Source: DRPG01 sp964655065
Lineage (GTDB): Bacteria > Myxococcota_A > UBA796 > GCA-2862545
Length of the DNA: 64,000 nt
Reading direction: 5' to 3'
NCBI GenBank assembly: GCA_964655065.1
Contig: CAZZLC010000006.1
Span: 136,881 to 200,880 of the forward strand
Position 1 is the stretch's first letter. Each line of letters begins with the position of its first letter. Positions 43,315 to 52,366 of this stretch are shown one piece after another. The position numbers were made by a program, and so were the translations under genes. The notes under the pieces were generated by a model. That model was not told where the DNA came from and did no database searches. It saw nothing but the letters and a program-made list of their open reading frames with translations.

Positions 43315-45219
43315 TCAGGGGTCCGAGTGTCGGCGGTGGAGGTCTTCGACCAGCGACTGCAGGGACGATGCGTCGGTGGTGGCTCCGTCGACCGGCGGGC
43401 CGACCGTGATCCACACCTTCGACCACACCCGCCGGAGGGGTCGGGTCATCGCGGAGCCGCCGGCGTGGCTGAAGAAGCTTCCCCAGAGCCCGTTCAGCGC
43501 GATGGGAACCACGGGCACGGGATCGCGCTGAAGGATGCGCTCGACGCCGTTCCGAAACGGCGCGATGGCCCCGTCCCGGGTGAGGTCTCCCTCGGGGAAG
43601 ATCAAGACGAGCCATCCGTCCGCCAGCTCGGCGTGAACCTGCTCGAACGCGGCCTCCATCACGGCCTCGTTCTCCTTGCGGCCCGCGATGGGAATCACCT
43701 TGTTCTGGCGGAACAGGTACTTCAGCACCGGGATATCGAGGAAGCGCCAGTACATGACGAAGCGGATCGGCCGCCGGACCACGGCCATGATGACGAGCCA
43801 GTCGATGAAGGAGACGTGGTTCGCGACGAGGACCGCCGGACCCTCCTCGGGCACGTGCTCGATGCCTTCGGTGCGTACACGGTACACGGCGAACGACGCC
43901 ACCCAAGCCGCGAAGCGCAGCAGGAACTCGGCGATGGTGTGGTAGATGACGCCCGCGATGGCGAGGTTGGCCAGCGCGACGCCGAGCAGGACGGTCGTCG
44001 GAGACGAGGCCTCGCCGAGCAGGCTGACCAGGAGCAGCGACCCCGTCATCACCCCGACCGCGTTCAGCCGCTGGCTGGCGCCGAGGATCGCGCCCCGCAC
44101 GTCCGGCTCGGAGCGCAGCTGCAGGTAGCTCACCAGGGGCACCGCCACGAGCACGCCGCTCATCGCGATCAGCGCGCAGTCGATCGTGATGCGGAGCCCC
44201 GAGAACGACGTCACGAAGGTCTCCCAGGTGACGAGATCCACGGAGCCTGGCCCGTAGGGGCCACCCACGAGCCACAGGTCGCCGAGGAACACCGAGAGGC
44301 CGAGTGAGCCCAGCGGAACGAGGCCGAGCTCCACGCGTCGCCGCGACAGTGCGGTGGCCCCGAGCGTGCCCAGGAGGGTCCCCACCCCGAAGGTGAGGAG
44401 GAACCAGGTCGTGACCTCGGGGCCCGCGCCGATCACCCGACCGACGTAGAGCGGGAGCAGCTCGAGCAGCATGCCCCCGATCGTCCAGTACCAGACGAGC
44501 GCCGTGACCGCGGACCATCGCGCGGCGGGGTAGCGAATCAGGGTGCGGGGCGCGGCTGCAGCGCGCTCCTGGGCCGTCACGTCGTCCGGGTCGACCTCGA
44601 CGGGGGGCAGCGGGGAGACGAGGGAGGCGATCAGGGCCACGACGGCCGAGGCGCCGACCAGCGCGAGGGGAGCGGCGGCGTCGGCCACCACGCCGTCGTG
44701 CCACACGCGCGCCCCCGCGACCACGATGTCGCTGCCGTAGGGAATGGCGAACACCATGCCGGTGGACAGCGTGCCGAGCAGCAGCGATGCGTGGCCAGCG
44801 ATCCAGTCGGGCTCGTCGAGGTGCTCCGCGACGGCTGCGTAGCGGGCGGGCAGCACCACGGCGGCCTGGGCTCCGGCGAGCCCGATCGCGAGCAACATCG
44901 CGAGCGGCGAGCCGAGAATCCACCCGAAGACGCCGAACCCGGTGACCAGGATGCCCGCGATGCTGGTCCAGCGGAGGATCTGCGCCTTGTCGATGCGATC
45001 GGCGAGCCTCCCCGCGGGGCCCGAGAGCACGAGGAAGGGGGCTGCGTAAACCGCGAGCGACAGGGTCGCCGCCTGGCTCGCGGTGAGCCCGGGCACGGGG
45101 ACCCCGCTGGCGGCGACGTAGGCCCCGAACACGCGCAGCAGCCCGCCGTGCACGAGCGACATCCCGATGTGGGAGGCGAACAGCGGTCCCGACCTTCTCG
45201 TGGTCCAGAGCGAGAGCAT
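43315..45219 (-). CDS. MFS transporter fused to 1-acylglycerol-3-phosphate acyltransferase (LplT-PlsC type)
   Basis: 634 residues. 1-430: twelve-helix MFS domain of the lysophospholipid-transporter type (LSGPAGRLADRIDKAQ, YWTIGGMLLELLPLYVG). 445-630: PlsC acyltransferase with NHVSFIDW (His468, Asp473; HX4D), the FPEG block in VLIFPEGDLTRDG, and VPVVPIALNGLW. Known relatives flip lysophospholipids inward and re-acylate them; the acyl-ACP synthetase domain of the longer Aas-like proteins is absent. ATG overlaps the histidine-kinase stop in TGATG, so the two are coupled. Confidence 0.9.
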   Translation of the reverse strand: MLSLWTTRRSGPLFASHIGMSLVHGGLLRVFGAYVAASGVPVPGLTASQAATLSLAVYAAPFLVLSGPAGRLADRIDKAQILRWTSIAGILVTGFGVFGWILGSPLAMLLAIGLAGAQAAVVLPARYAAVAEHLDEPDWIAGHASLLLGTLSTGMVFAIPYGSDIVVAGARVWHDGVVADAAAPLALVGASAVVALIASLVSPLPPVEVDPDDVTAQERAAAAPRTLIRYPAARWSAVTALVWYWTIGGMLLELLPLYVGRVIGAGPEVTTWFLLTFGVGTLLGTLGATALSRRRVELGLVPLGSLGLSVFLGDLWLVGGPYGPGSVDLVTWETFVTSFSGLRITIDCALIAMSGVLVAVPLVSYLQLRSEPDVRGAILGASQRLNAVGVMTGSLLLVSLLGEASSPTTVLLGVALANLAIAGVIYHTIAEFLLRFAAWVASFAVYRVRTEGIEHVPEEGPAVLVANHVSFIDWLVIMAVVRRPIRFVMYWRFLDIPVLKYLFRQNKVIPIAGRKENEAVMEAAFEQVHAELADGWLVLIFPEGDLTRDGAIAPFRNGVERILQRDPVPVVPIALNGLWGSFFSHAGGSAMTRPLRRVWSKVWITVGPPVDGATTDASSLQSLVEDLHRRHSDP

Positions 45220-47036
45220 CAGTGGCTCTGGTGCTCCTCGATGGCGCGGAGGAGGTCCGCGGCATCGAACGGCTTGCGCAGCGTCTCGCAGCCGGTCCGC
45301 TCCAGAAACGCGTGGGCCTGCTGGGTGTAGATGCCTCCGGTCACCACCACCACGCGGGACAGGAGCTCGGGGAGCTGGCGCTCGATCTCCTCGTAGACCT
45401 CGACGCCGCCCATGCCGGGCATCATCAGGTCGAGCAGGACCAGGTTCCAGCTCGGGTTCGTGGTGAGCCGATCGAGCCCCGTGGCGCCGGTGGTGGCGAT
45501 CACGACCTCGTAGTCGGGGGCGAGCATGCGCCGCACCGCCCGACCGATCATCGGCTCGTCGTCGACGACGAGGACCCGCCCGAGCGTCGTCGGCGCGCTG
45601 GTCGGCTCTGCTGCGGTGCGCTGGGGGTCCCGGGCCTCGGCGATGGGCACCCCGACGCGAAAGAGCGACCCGTGGCCGCTGCGCGCGTCGTAGCTGATCG
45701 TCCCGCCGAGCCCGTCCACGATCCGCTTGGCGAGCGCAAGCCCGAGCCCTCGTCCCGTCCCCACGAAGGGCTCGAACAGCCCCGCCTCCATCTCACGAGG
45801 CACCCCGGGGCCATCGTCGGCGACCTCCACGTTGACGTGGCGGCCGCGTCGGCGGATCCAGATCTCCAGCACGTGCAGCGGGCGCTCGGAGCTGGGCAGC
45901 TCGGAGGCCGCGTCCTGGCGAGCAAAGGCCTGCGCAGCATTCTGGAACAGCGCCACCATCACCTGGCCGAGGCCGTCAGCACGCCCGAGCACCGGGGGGA
46001 CGTCCTCGTAGTGACGCTCGACTCGGCAGCGGTGACCGAGCAGGCGGTGGGTGACGCCGAGCGCGCCGTCGACCACCCGGCGCAGGTCGACGGGCTCGGA
46101 CTTCGGGCCCGGCTCGCGCCCGAGGTCGCGGAGGTCCCGGATCGAGATCCGCATCCGCTCGGCCGCTTCACGGGTGTCGTTCAGCTCCTCGACGAGCTCG
46201 CGCGTCCACGGCTGGTCGCCTCCGTGCTTCTCGATGCGCCGAACCGCGACCTCGAGGTTCGCCATCAGTGCGGTGAGGGGGTTGTTGAGCCCGTGCGCGA
46301 TGCCCGAGGTGATCCAGCGGGTGGTGTCGAGCCGGTCCTGGATGGCATCGTCGGCCCGGGCCGCCCGCTGGTCGGTGATCTCCCGCGCCACGACGAGGCT
46401 CACCTCCTGGCCGTCGAACGCCATCTGGGTGGTGGCCTCCACCTCGACCCAGCGGGTCGGGTCGTAGCTCAATCGGACGACCACGGGGTCGGACTCGGCC
46501 CGCTCCACCGCACGGGCCGCGCGCTCGCGATCCTGCTCGAGCACCCAGCCAATCGCGGACTCTCCGACGTTGACCCCCCCGGTGAGCACCGTCCAGGGGC
46601 GATTCACGTAGGTCACCATGCCGTTACGGTGCATGGCGATGGCCGCGGGGAAGCTCGCGAGGAGGGAGCGGAACTCCTGGCGGGTCGCCTCCACTCGCTC
46701 CTGCGACCGCATCGCCTGGCTCAGCAGTGCAGCGAGGGCCTCGAGATACGTCGGATACGGCGGTGTCCGGAGGTCCGGGCCCGCCGCCTCCAGGAGCCCT
46801 CGGTGCAGCGACGTCGACCAGCACCGGAGTTCCTCGTCCGCCGGGTCGAAGCCGACGGGATCGGCCGCCAGCGGGCGACGACCCGGGGCCTCGGTCACCG
46901 CGAGGCCGGAGATTCCGGCAATCCGAGCGGCCTCCAGACCGCGGCGCAGTGTGGACGACTCGATTCGAGAGGCCCGAAGCACCTGGGCCACTCGGGCGAG
47001 GGCCTTGAGCGGGTCGGACTGGCGATCGTGAGGCAT
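45219..47036 (-). CDS. PAS-domain histidine kinase / response-regulator hybrid
   Basis: About 605 residues, no membrane segment, so cytosolic. 1-115: N-terminal helical/GAF-like region. 115-220: PAS domain (FPAAIAMHRNGMVTYVNRPW). H-box WITSGIAHGLNNPLTALM with phospho-acceptor His about 248 (Gly replaces the usual Glu after it). ATPase motifs FQNAAQAFA, VADDGPGVP, GTGRGLGLALAKRI. Receiver domain about 485-605 with LVVDDEP and Asp about 536 in LLDLMMPGMGG. It may adjust lipid remodelling through the coupled MFS-PlsC gene. ATG at 47036 used; GTG at 47051 possible. Confidence 0.9.
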   Translation of the reverse strand: MPHDRQSDPLKALARVAQVLRASRIESSTLRRGLEAARIAGISGLAVTEAPGRRPLAADPVGFDPADEELRCWSTSLHRGLLEAAGPDLRTPPYPTYLEALAALLSQAMRSQERVEATRQEFRSLLASFPAAIAMHRNGMVTYVNRPWTVLTGGVNVGESAIGWVLEQDRERAARAVERAESDPVVVRLSYDPTRWVEVEATTQMAFDGQEVSLVVAREITDQRAARADDAIQDRLDTTRWITSGIAHGLNNPLTALMANLEVAVRRIEKHGGDQPWTRELVEELNDTREAAERMRISIRDLRDLGREPGPKSEPVDLRRVVDGALGVTHRLLGHRCRVERHYEDVPPVLGRADGLGQVMVALFQNAAQAFARQDAASELPSSERPLHVLEIWIRRRGRHVNVEVADDGPGVPREMEAGLFEPFVGTGRGLGLALAKRIVDGLGGTISYDARSGHGSLFRVGVPIAEARDPQRTAAEPTSAPTTLGRVLVVDDEPMIGRAVRRMLAPDYEVVIATTGATGLDRLTTNPSWNLVLLDLMMPGMGGVEVYEEIERQLPELLSRVVVVTGGIYTQQAHAFLERTGCETLRKPFDAADLLRAIEEHQSH

Positions 47037-47061
47037 GAGGCATCTTCGCACACCCCGGGTG

Positions 47062-47084
47062 ACCGTTGCCGGCTACGCAACGGT
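47062..47084. promoter_or_regulatory. Inverted repeat in the histidine-kinase / ATP-grasp divergent promoter region
   Basis: ACCGTTGC (47062-47069) and GCAACGGT (47077-47084) form a perfect 8-bp inverted repeat with a 7-base spacer. It lies 26 bases upstream of the kinase start and 42 upstream of the ATP-grasp start. Symmetry and central position suit an operator shared by both operons. No promoter hexamers assigned. Confidence 0.45.
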
Positions 47085-47125
47085 TTGGGGGACATCCCGG
47101 TCGCGCCACGACCGAAGGAGAGGGT

Positions 47126-48349
47126 ATGGCGATCGTGAAGCGACGCATCGGGTTGTCACTCGGGGCGGACATCTGCTGGCCTGCGGCCTTCGAGGCGCTC
47201 CTCGCGGAGCTCGGGCCCCTGCGCGTCGGTGACCACGAGGTGGAGCTGACCTGCGAGCGCACGCCGGTCCGGCCGTTCTCCCTTCGCGAACGTCCCACCT
47301 ACCATCTGGTGATCGACCGCCTCACCCACTGGGTCTACACGCAGCGCGAGTGGATCAAGCAGCTCGCGTTGCAGGGCGTGTACGTCTTGAACAACCCGTG
47401 GGCCGTGCAGGCGATGGAGAAGCACACCACCTACGTCGCCATGATGGAGCTCGGGTTGCCCGTGCCCGAGACGATCCTCGTCCCCCCGAAGGAGCACCCC
47501 AACGACGGGGACTGGCCGGTGACCGTCCGCAAGTACAACCAGATGTTCGATCTGCGGCAGATTGGGGAGCGCGTCGGCTATCCGGCGTACTTCAAGCCCT
47601 ACGACGGCGGCGGCTGGGTGGGGGTGCGCCGGGTGTCGAGCTTCGACCAGCTGCAGGCCGCCTATGACGAGTCCGGCATGCGGGTGCACCACGTGCAGGC
47701 CGCGGTGAAGCACTGGGACCGGTTCGTGCGGGCGGTCGGCGTCGGACCGCAGGTGAGGCTCGCCGACTACGATCCCGACCAGCCCATGCACGACCGCTAC
47801 CAACTGACCACGGCCGATCTCACCGCCGACGAAGCCCGCCTCGCGGCCGCGACGTGCCGGACCATCAACGCCTTCTTTGGCTGGGACTTCAACAGCTGCG
47901 AGATGCTGCGGGCCGACGGCCTGCTGCACCCGATCGACTACGCCAACGCCTGCCCGGACAGCCAGGTCACGAGCCTGCACGTCCACTTTCCCTGGCTCGT
48001 CACGTCACTGCTCGCGTGGACGGTGTTCTCGGCGGTCACGGAGCGCAAGAAGGGGCTCGGGTTTGCCTGGGACCGCTTCTTTGCCGCCCGTGATCCCGAG
48101 CTTCCGACCAACGAGCAGATCCTCCGGTACGACGCCATCGCCCGCGACTTGTTCGACGCCGATCGCTTCGAGGCGTTCCGAGCCGAGCACCTGCGTGACC
48201 TCGAGATGCGCGCTCGGGACTACTTCGCGACCGATACCTTCCGCGACGTGGTGCGCGAGAAGGTCGCCGCCCTCTACCCCGATCACGAGATCGAGCCGTT
48301 CACTGCCTTGTTCTTCGATCGCGTGCAACAATGGCAACCCCAGGGGTGA
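47126..48349 (+). CDS. ATP-grasp ligase-like protein (first of tandem pair)
   Basis: 407 residues from ATG at 47126 (GGAGAGGGT upstream). ATP-grasp features: NNPWAVQAMEKHTTYVAM (start of the fold), VGYPAYFKPYDGGGWVGVRR (ATP-binding Lys and Gly-rich loop), and a Glu/Asn metal site near FNSCEMLRADGLLHPIDYAN. A long C-terminal helical part follows. Family enzymes join a carboxylate to an amine or thiol via acyl phosphate; substrate unknown. The next gene encodes a second ATP-grasp protein only 4 bases downstream. Confidence 0.82.
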   Translation: MAIVKRRIGLSLGADICWPAAFEALLAELGPLRVGDHEVELTCERTPVRPFSLRERPTYHLVIDRLTHWVYTQREWIKQLALQGVYVLNNPWAVQAMEKHTTYVAMMELGLPVPETILVPPKEHPNDGDWPVTVRKYNQMFDLRQIGERVGYPAYFKPYDGGGWVGVRRVSSFDQLQAAYDESGMRVHHVQAAVKHWDRFVRAVGVGPQVRLADYDPDQPMHDRYQLTTADLTADEARLAAATCRTINAFFGWDFNSCEMLRADGLLHPIDYANACPDSQVTSLHVHFPWLVTSLLAWTVFSAVTERKKGLGFAWDRFFAARDPELPTNEQILRYDAIARDLFDADRFEAFRAEHLRDLEMRARDYFATDTFRDVVREKVAALYPDHEIEPFTALFFDRVQQWQPQG

Positions 48350-48353
48350 CTCG

Positions 48354-49583
48354 ATGTCGCACGTGATCTTCGTCGCGCCGCACTTTCCCGCCAACCAGCG
48401 TCGCTTCGTCCACGGGCTGAAGCGTCACGGGGCTTTCGTGACGGGAATCGTGGACCACCCGATCGAGCAGGTCGATCCGCAGGTTCTGGAGCTGCTCGAC
48501 GCTTGCGAGTTCGTCGACAACGTCACGGATCCCGAGGCGCTGACCGAGGCCACCCGTCGCATACAGGAGCGCGGGACCTGGGTCGACCGCATCGAAGCCA
48601 CCATCGAGTCGCACGTCCTCCCCGCCGCCATCGCGCGCCAGATGGGGGGGATTCCGGGCCCGACGCCCGAGCAGGTCGAGCTGTGTCGCGACAAGTTCGT
48701 GATGAAGCAGTTCCTGCGCGAGCGCGGGATCCCGTGTGCGCGCAACGCCGTCGTCGCGAACCGCTCCGATCTGCTCGGCTTTGTCGAGGAGGTGGGCTAC
48801 CCCATCGTCCTCAAGCCTCGCGATGCTGCCGGGGCCTATCAGACCTTCCGCATCGAGGGCCCCGAGGACGCAGCTCGCGCGCTGTCGGAGACCCGGCTCG
48901 ACGAGCACGGCGGCACCATGACCGCGGAGCAGTTCGTGTCGGGCCACGAGGGCTTCTACGACACGCTGACCGTGAACGGGGAGGTCCGCTTCGACTTCGT
49001 CACGCACTACTACCCCAACGTGCTGGAGGCGATGCGGACCCGCTGGATCAGTCCCCAGATGGTGCACACCAACCGCCTGGACCGCGGCGGCTACGGGGAG
49101 CTGCGGGAGTTCGGACGACGCGTGATCGACATCCTCGGGCTCGAGACCACGGCCACCCACATGGAGTGGTTCGCGGGCGACATGGGGCTGTGGTTCTCGG
49201 AGATCGGGGCGAGGCCGCCCGGCTGCAACCACTGGGACGTCTACTGCGAGGCCAACGAGCTGGACCTGTACGGAGAGTGGGCTCGCGCCGTTCTCACCGG
49301 CCGCGTGGAGGGTGCCCCCAGCCAGCGGTACTCGGCGGGGCTCATCAGCCTCCGGCCGAGTCAGGACGGCACGATCTCCGGCTACTCCGGGGTCGAAGCG
49401 ATGTTCGAGCGCCATGGTGGCCAGATCTTCGCGCACCACCTCCCGGACCCTGGTACGCCGACCCAGTCGGTCGAGGCTGGCTACCTGGCCAACGCGTGGG
49501 TGTGCGTGAGGGATCCGGACTATGACCGTCTGCGCGAAGTCCTGAACCACATCGGGGAGACCGTGAAGGTCTGGGCGCACTGA
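48354..49583 (+). CDS. ATP-grasp ligase (second of tandem pair)
   Basis: 409 residues from ATG at 48354. N-terminal MSHVIFVAPHFPANQRRFV is a pre-ATP-grasp Rossmann half; then CRDKFVMKQFLRERGIPCAR, VGYPIVLKPRDAAGAYQTF (ATP Lys and small-residue loop), MTAEQFVSGHEGFYDTLTV, and metal/phosphate site WFSEIGARPPGC. This resembles carbamoyl-phosphate-synthase-type and peptide-ligase ATP-grasps. With the previous and following genes it forms a tight operon (gaps 4 and 9 bases). Product unknown. Confidence 0.85.
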   Translation: MSHVIFVAPHFPANQRRFVHGLKRHGAFVTGIVDHPIEQVDPQVLELLDACEFVDNVTDPEALTEATRRIQERGTWVDRIEATIESHVLPAAIARQMGGIPGPTPEQVELCRDKFVMKQFLRERGIPCARNAVVANRSDLLGFVEEVGYPIVLKPRDAAGAYQTFRIEGPEDAARALSETRLDEHGGTMTAEQFVSGHEGFYDTLTVNGEVRFDFVTHYYPNVLEAMRTRWISPQMVHTNRLDRGGYGELREFGRRVIDILGLETTATHMEWFAGDMGLWFSEIGARPPGCNHWDVYCEANELDLYGEWARAVLTGRVEGAPSQRYSAGLISLRPSQDGTISGYSGVEAMFERHGGQIFAHHLPDPGTPTQSVEAGYLANAWVCVRDPDYDRLREVLNHIGETVKVWAH

Positions 49584-49592
49584 AGGAGGCCC

Positions 49593-51221
49593 GTGGCGAA
49601 CGCGCAGCGTGAGGAGTCCACTCGCACCACGGACGTGCTGCGCCTCATCGCCAAATACGGTGGGCCCACCGTCGTGTCCGCCGTGGGCGCGGACCGGTTC
49701 GTGGGCCAGCTCTCGCAGACCCCCGAGGACCGAGCAGTGCGCGCGAGAGAGCTCGCGAGCGACCTCGAGGCCCTCGGCCCGACCTACGTGAAGCTCGGGC
49801 AGATCCTGGCTTCGCGCCCCGACCTGATCGACGAGCCCTACCGCGTCGCCCTCGGTCGGCTGCACGACGACGTGCAGCCGCTGCCCTGGTCGACCATCGA
49901 GGAGACGCTCACCTCCGAGCTCGGCGACTGGTCGCAGCACTTCGGCACGCTCGACGAGACGCCCCTCGCGGCCGCGTCGATCGGTCAAGTCCACCGCGGT
50001 CGGCTCGTCGACGGCACCGAGGTCGCGGTGAAGATCCAGCGGCCCGGCGTGAAGCACCGCATGCTCGGCGACCTCGACACCTGGATGGCGGTGGCTCGCG
50101 TGGCCGAGGCGAGCTCGAAGCTCGTGGTGGGGTTCAGGCCCGTCGCCACGCTGCAGGAGCTGCGTATCGCGATGCTCAGGGAGTTCGACTACGAGCGCGA
50201 GGCGGCGAACCTCGTGCGCCTCGGCCAGATCCTGTCTTCACACCCGAACCTCGTGGTCCCCGAGGTGATCCGAGACGCTTCGAGCCTGCGGGTACTCACG
50301 ATGACCTTCGTGGAGGGCGTGAAGCTGACCCCCTCGATGGACGTGGAGCCCGGGCTCGGCGCCGAGCTCGCCGACGCCTTGTTCGAGGGCTGGCTCGAGC
50401 AGATCGTGGTTCGCGGGTTCTTCCACGCTGACCCCCATCCCGGCAACGTCATGCTCACGCCGGCGCGCACGCTGGCCGTGATCGACGCAGGCATGGTCGG
50501 CGTCGTGCCCACACGGCTGCGGCGCGGGATCGTCAAGCTGTTGCTCGCCGTGTCGGACGGTCGCATCGAGGATGCGGCCGAGATCTTCGTCGGACTCTCT
50601 CCGGCCAGCGACGATGCCGATCCCCACCGGTTCCGCGACGAAGCTGCCCGGGCCTTGACCGGGGTCGTGGGCGATGACCTCGGATCGATCCAGACGGGGG
50701 CGCTCCTCCTCGAGATGCAGCAGATCGCCACCCGCAACCACGTCGCGGTGCCGCCGTCGTTCACCATGATCGGCAAGGCGCTGCTCCAGCTCGACGAGAT
50801 TGCGCGGTGCCTCGATCCGGGGTTCCGTCCCGATCAGGCGATCCGCCAGCACGCCGCCGAGATGATCTCCGAGACGGTCACGCGAGCGGCGTCAGCCCCG
50901 CGCATGCTCCAGGCGCTCATCGAGGCCGAGGAGCTCGCCGACGCGCTGCCCGATCGCATCGCCCGTATCCTCTCGGTCCACGCGGACAATCGGATGCGCC
51001 TGCAGGTGACGTCGCGGGAGCTCTCGGGGCTCGGCGAGGCCGTGACGCGAGGGGCCCGCATTCTCTCCGCAGGCATGGTGCTGGCCGCCTGCCTCGTGGG
51101 CCTGGCCACGCTCGCGTCGGCGTCGGGGGACTTCTGGTTCCTGTTCGGTGCCACCAGCATCATCGCGGCGGGGCTCACGTCCGTACTCTGGCTGTCCGGC
51201 GGTCTGCTGAGAGACGGCTGA
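49593..51221 (+). CDS. ABC1/UbiB-family atypical kinase
   Basis: 542 residues from GTG at 49593 with AAGGAGG six bases upstream. Motifs: KxGQ in YVKLGQILASRPDL (about 66-70), Ala-rich loop LAAASIGQVHRG, VAVKIQRPG (Lys about 148), FFHADPHPGNVML (catalytic loop) and VIDAGMVG (metal-binding, D-A-G for DFG). The C-terminus has two hydrophobic helices. UbiB proteins are membrane-bound ATPases supporting isoprenoid/quinone metabolism. Downstream of two ATP-grasps, it may act on a lipid or quinone linked to their product (inference). Confidence 0.9.
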   Translation: MANAQREESTRTTDVLRLIAKYGGPTVVSAVGADRFVGQLSQTPEDRAVRARELASDLEALGPTYVKLGQILASRPDLIDEPYRVALGRLHDDVQPLPWSTIEETLTSELGDWSQHFGTLDETPLAAASIGQVHRGRLVDGTEVAVKIQRPGVKHRMLGDLDTWMAVARVAEASSKLVVGFRPVATLQELRIAMLREFDYEREAANLVRLGQILSSHPNLVVPEVIRDASSLRVLTMTFVEGVKLTPSMDVEPGLGAELADALFEGWLEQIVVRGFFHADPHPGNVMLTPARTLAVIDAGMVGVVPTRLRRGIVKLLLAVSDGRIEDAAEIFVGLSPASDDADPHRFRDEAARALTGVVGDDLGSIQTGALLLEMQQIATRNHVAVPPSFTMIGKALLQLDEIARCLDPGFRPDQAIRQHAAEMISETVTRAASAPRMLQALIEAEELADALPDRIARILSVHADNRMRLQVTSRELSGLGEAVTRGARILSAGMVLAACLVGLATLASASGDFWFLFGATSIIAAGLTSVLWLSGGLLRDG

Positions 51222-51298
51222 AAGGTTCGGATAAGGCTTCCGAGCGCCTGCCCCCACCGCGCCGGTTAGGTCTCGCGTCCGTCGAACGGAGGGGCAGC

Positions 51299-52366
51299 AT
51301 GGGCGTCGGGTGGCTCGCCTGGATCGTCGTGCTCGGCGCCCTCGGGGGGCCGCAGAGCCCGCCTCCCGAGCGTTCGATCGAGGCACCACGGGCGGTCGCC
51401 TCCGAGCGGGTCGACGCGGACGCCGAGCGGCAGGCGCTCGTGATTGGCAACGGGGCCTACCGCAACGTGGCCCCCCTGGCCCAGGCTCCGGACGATGCGC
51501 GGCTGCTCGCGAGGACCTTCGAGGGCCTGGGATTCCGGACCGAGCTCGTGATCGACGCCGACCTGGCCGCGATGAAGCGCGCCATCGAGGCCTTCGAGCA
51601 GGCGCTGCCGAGCGCCCGGGTCGGGGTGTTCTACTACGCAGGCCACGCCGTGCAGCTGGGCGGCGTCAACTACCTCGTGCCCATCGACGGGGAGCTCACC
51701 GACCCACACACCGCCTCCACCGAGACCATCGATGCCGGGCGGGTGGTGCGCGCCCTCGAGACGACGCACACGCCGATCAGCATCGTCGTGCTCGACGCCT
51801 GCCGCACCAACCCGTTCGCCGCGGCGTGGACGGGGAACCACGCATCGCGAGCTCGCACCGGCCTCGCCCAGCTCGCGACGCAGGGTCAGCTCGTCGCGTA
51901 CGCCACCAACCCGGGAGAGGCCGCGCTCGACTCCGGCATCTACGCGCGGGCCCTCGCCGACCGTCTCACGCGACCCTGTCAGAGCATCATGGACGCGTTC
52001 TACCAGGTGCGCGACGATGTCGTGGTCGCGAGCGAGGGGCACCAGGTGCCGTGGATCGGGGGGTCCCCGGGCACCGGGTTCAGCCGCTTCCAGCCTGCGG
52101 GCTGTGGAAGCCCGCCGAGCGTTCGCGCCGCGGCGGTCCGTGCGCCCCGCAATGCCGTCGAGGCACTCGAGACCAGGCTGGCCCGAGCCCGGGAGCTCTA
52201 CCAGCAGCGCTGCGTGGTCGAGCTCGGTCGCGCTTCGACTGCGACCGAGCGCAAGTCGTGCCACGAGCGCTACCACCCCAAGGTCCAAGCCGCCCAGGAC
52301 GCCCTCGATGATGCTCTTCTCGCTGCTGACGACGCTGAGCGCGCCTCTCGCCCTCGGCCAGAGTGA
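51299..52366 (+). CDS. Secreted caspase-family (peptidase C14) protein
   Basis: 355 residues from ATG at 51299 (GGAGGGG upstream) with a signal-peptide-like N-terminus. Domain 40-265: ALVIGNGAYRNVAPLAQAPDDA, catalytic His116 in FYYAGHAVQLGG and catalytic Cys168 in IVVLDACRTNPF. A Cys-containing, coiled C-terminus follows. Prokaryotic caspase homologues cleave after basic or acidic residues; this one probably acts in the periplasm or outside. The 3' end overlaps the next gene by 59 bases; three envelope genes follow one another here. Confidence 0.85.
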   Translation: MGVGWLAWIVVLGALGGPQSPPPERSIEAPRAVASERVDADAERQALVIGNGAYRNVAPLAQAPDDARLLARTFEGLGFRTELVIDADLAAMKRAIEAFEQALPSARVGVFYYAGHAVQLGGVNYLVPIDGELTDPHTASTETIDAGRVVRALETTHTPISIVVLDACRTNPFAAAWTGNHASRARTGLAQLATQGQLVAYATNPGEAALDSGIYARALADRLTRPCQSIMDAFYQVRDDVVVASEGHQVPWIGGSPGTGFSRFQPAGCGSPPSVRAAAVRAPRNAVEALETRLARARELYQQRCVVELGRASTATERKSCHERYHPKVQAAQDALDDALLAADDAERASRPRPE

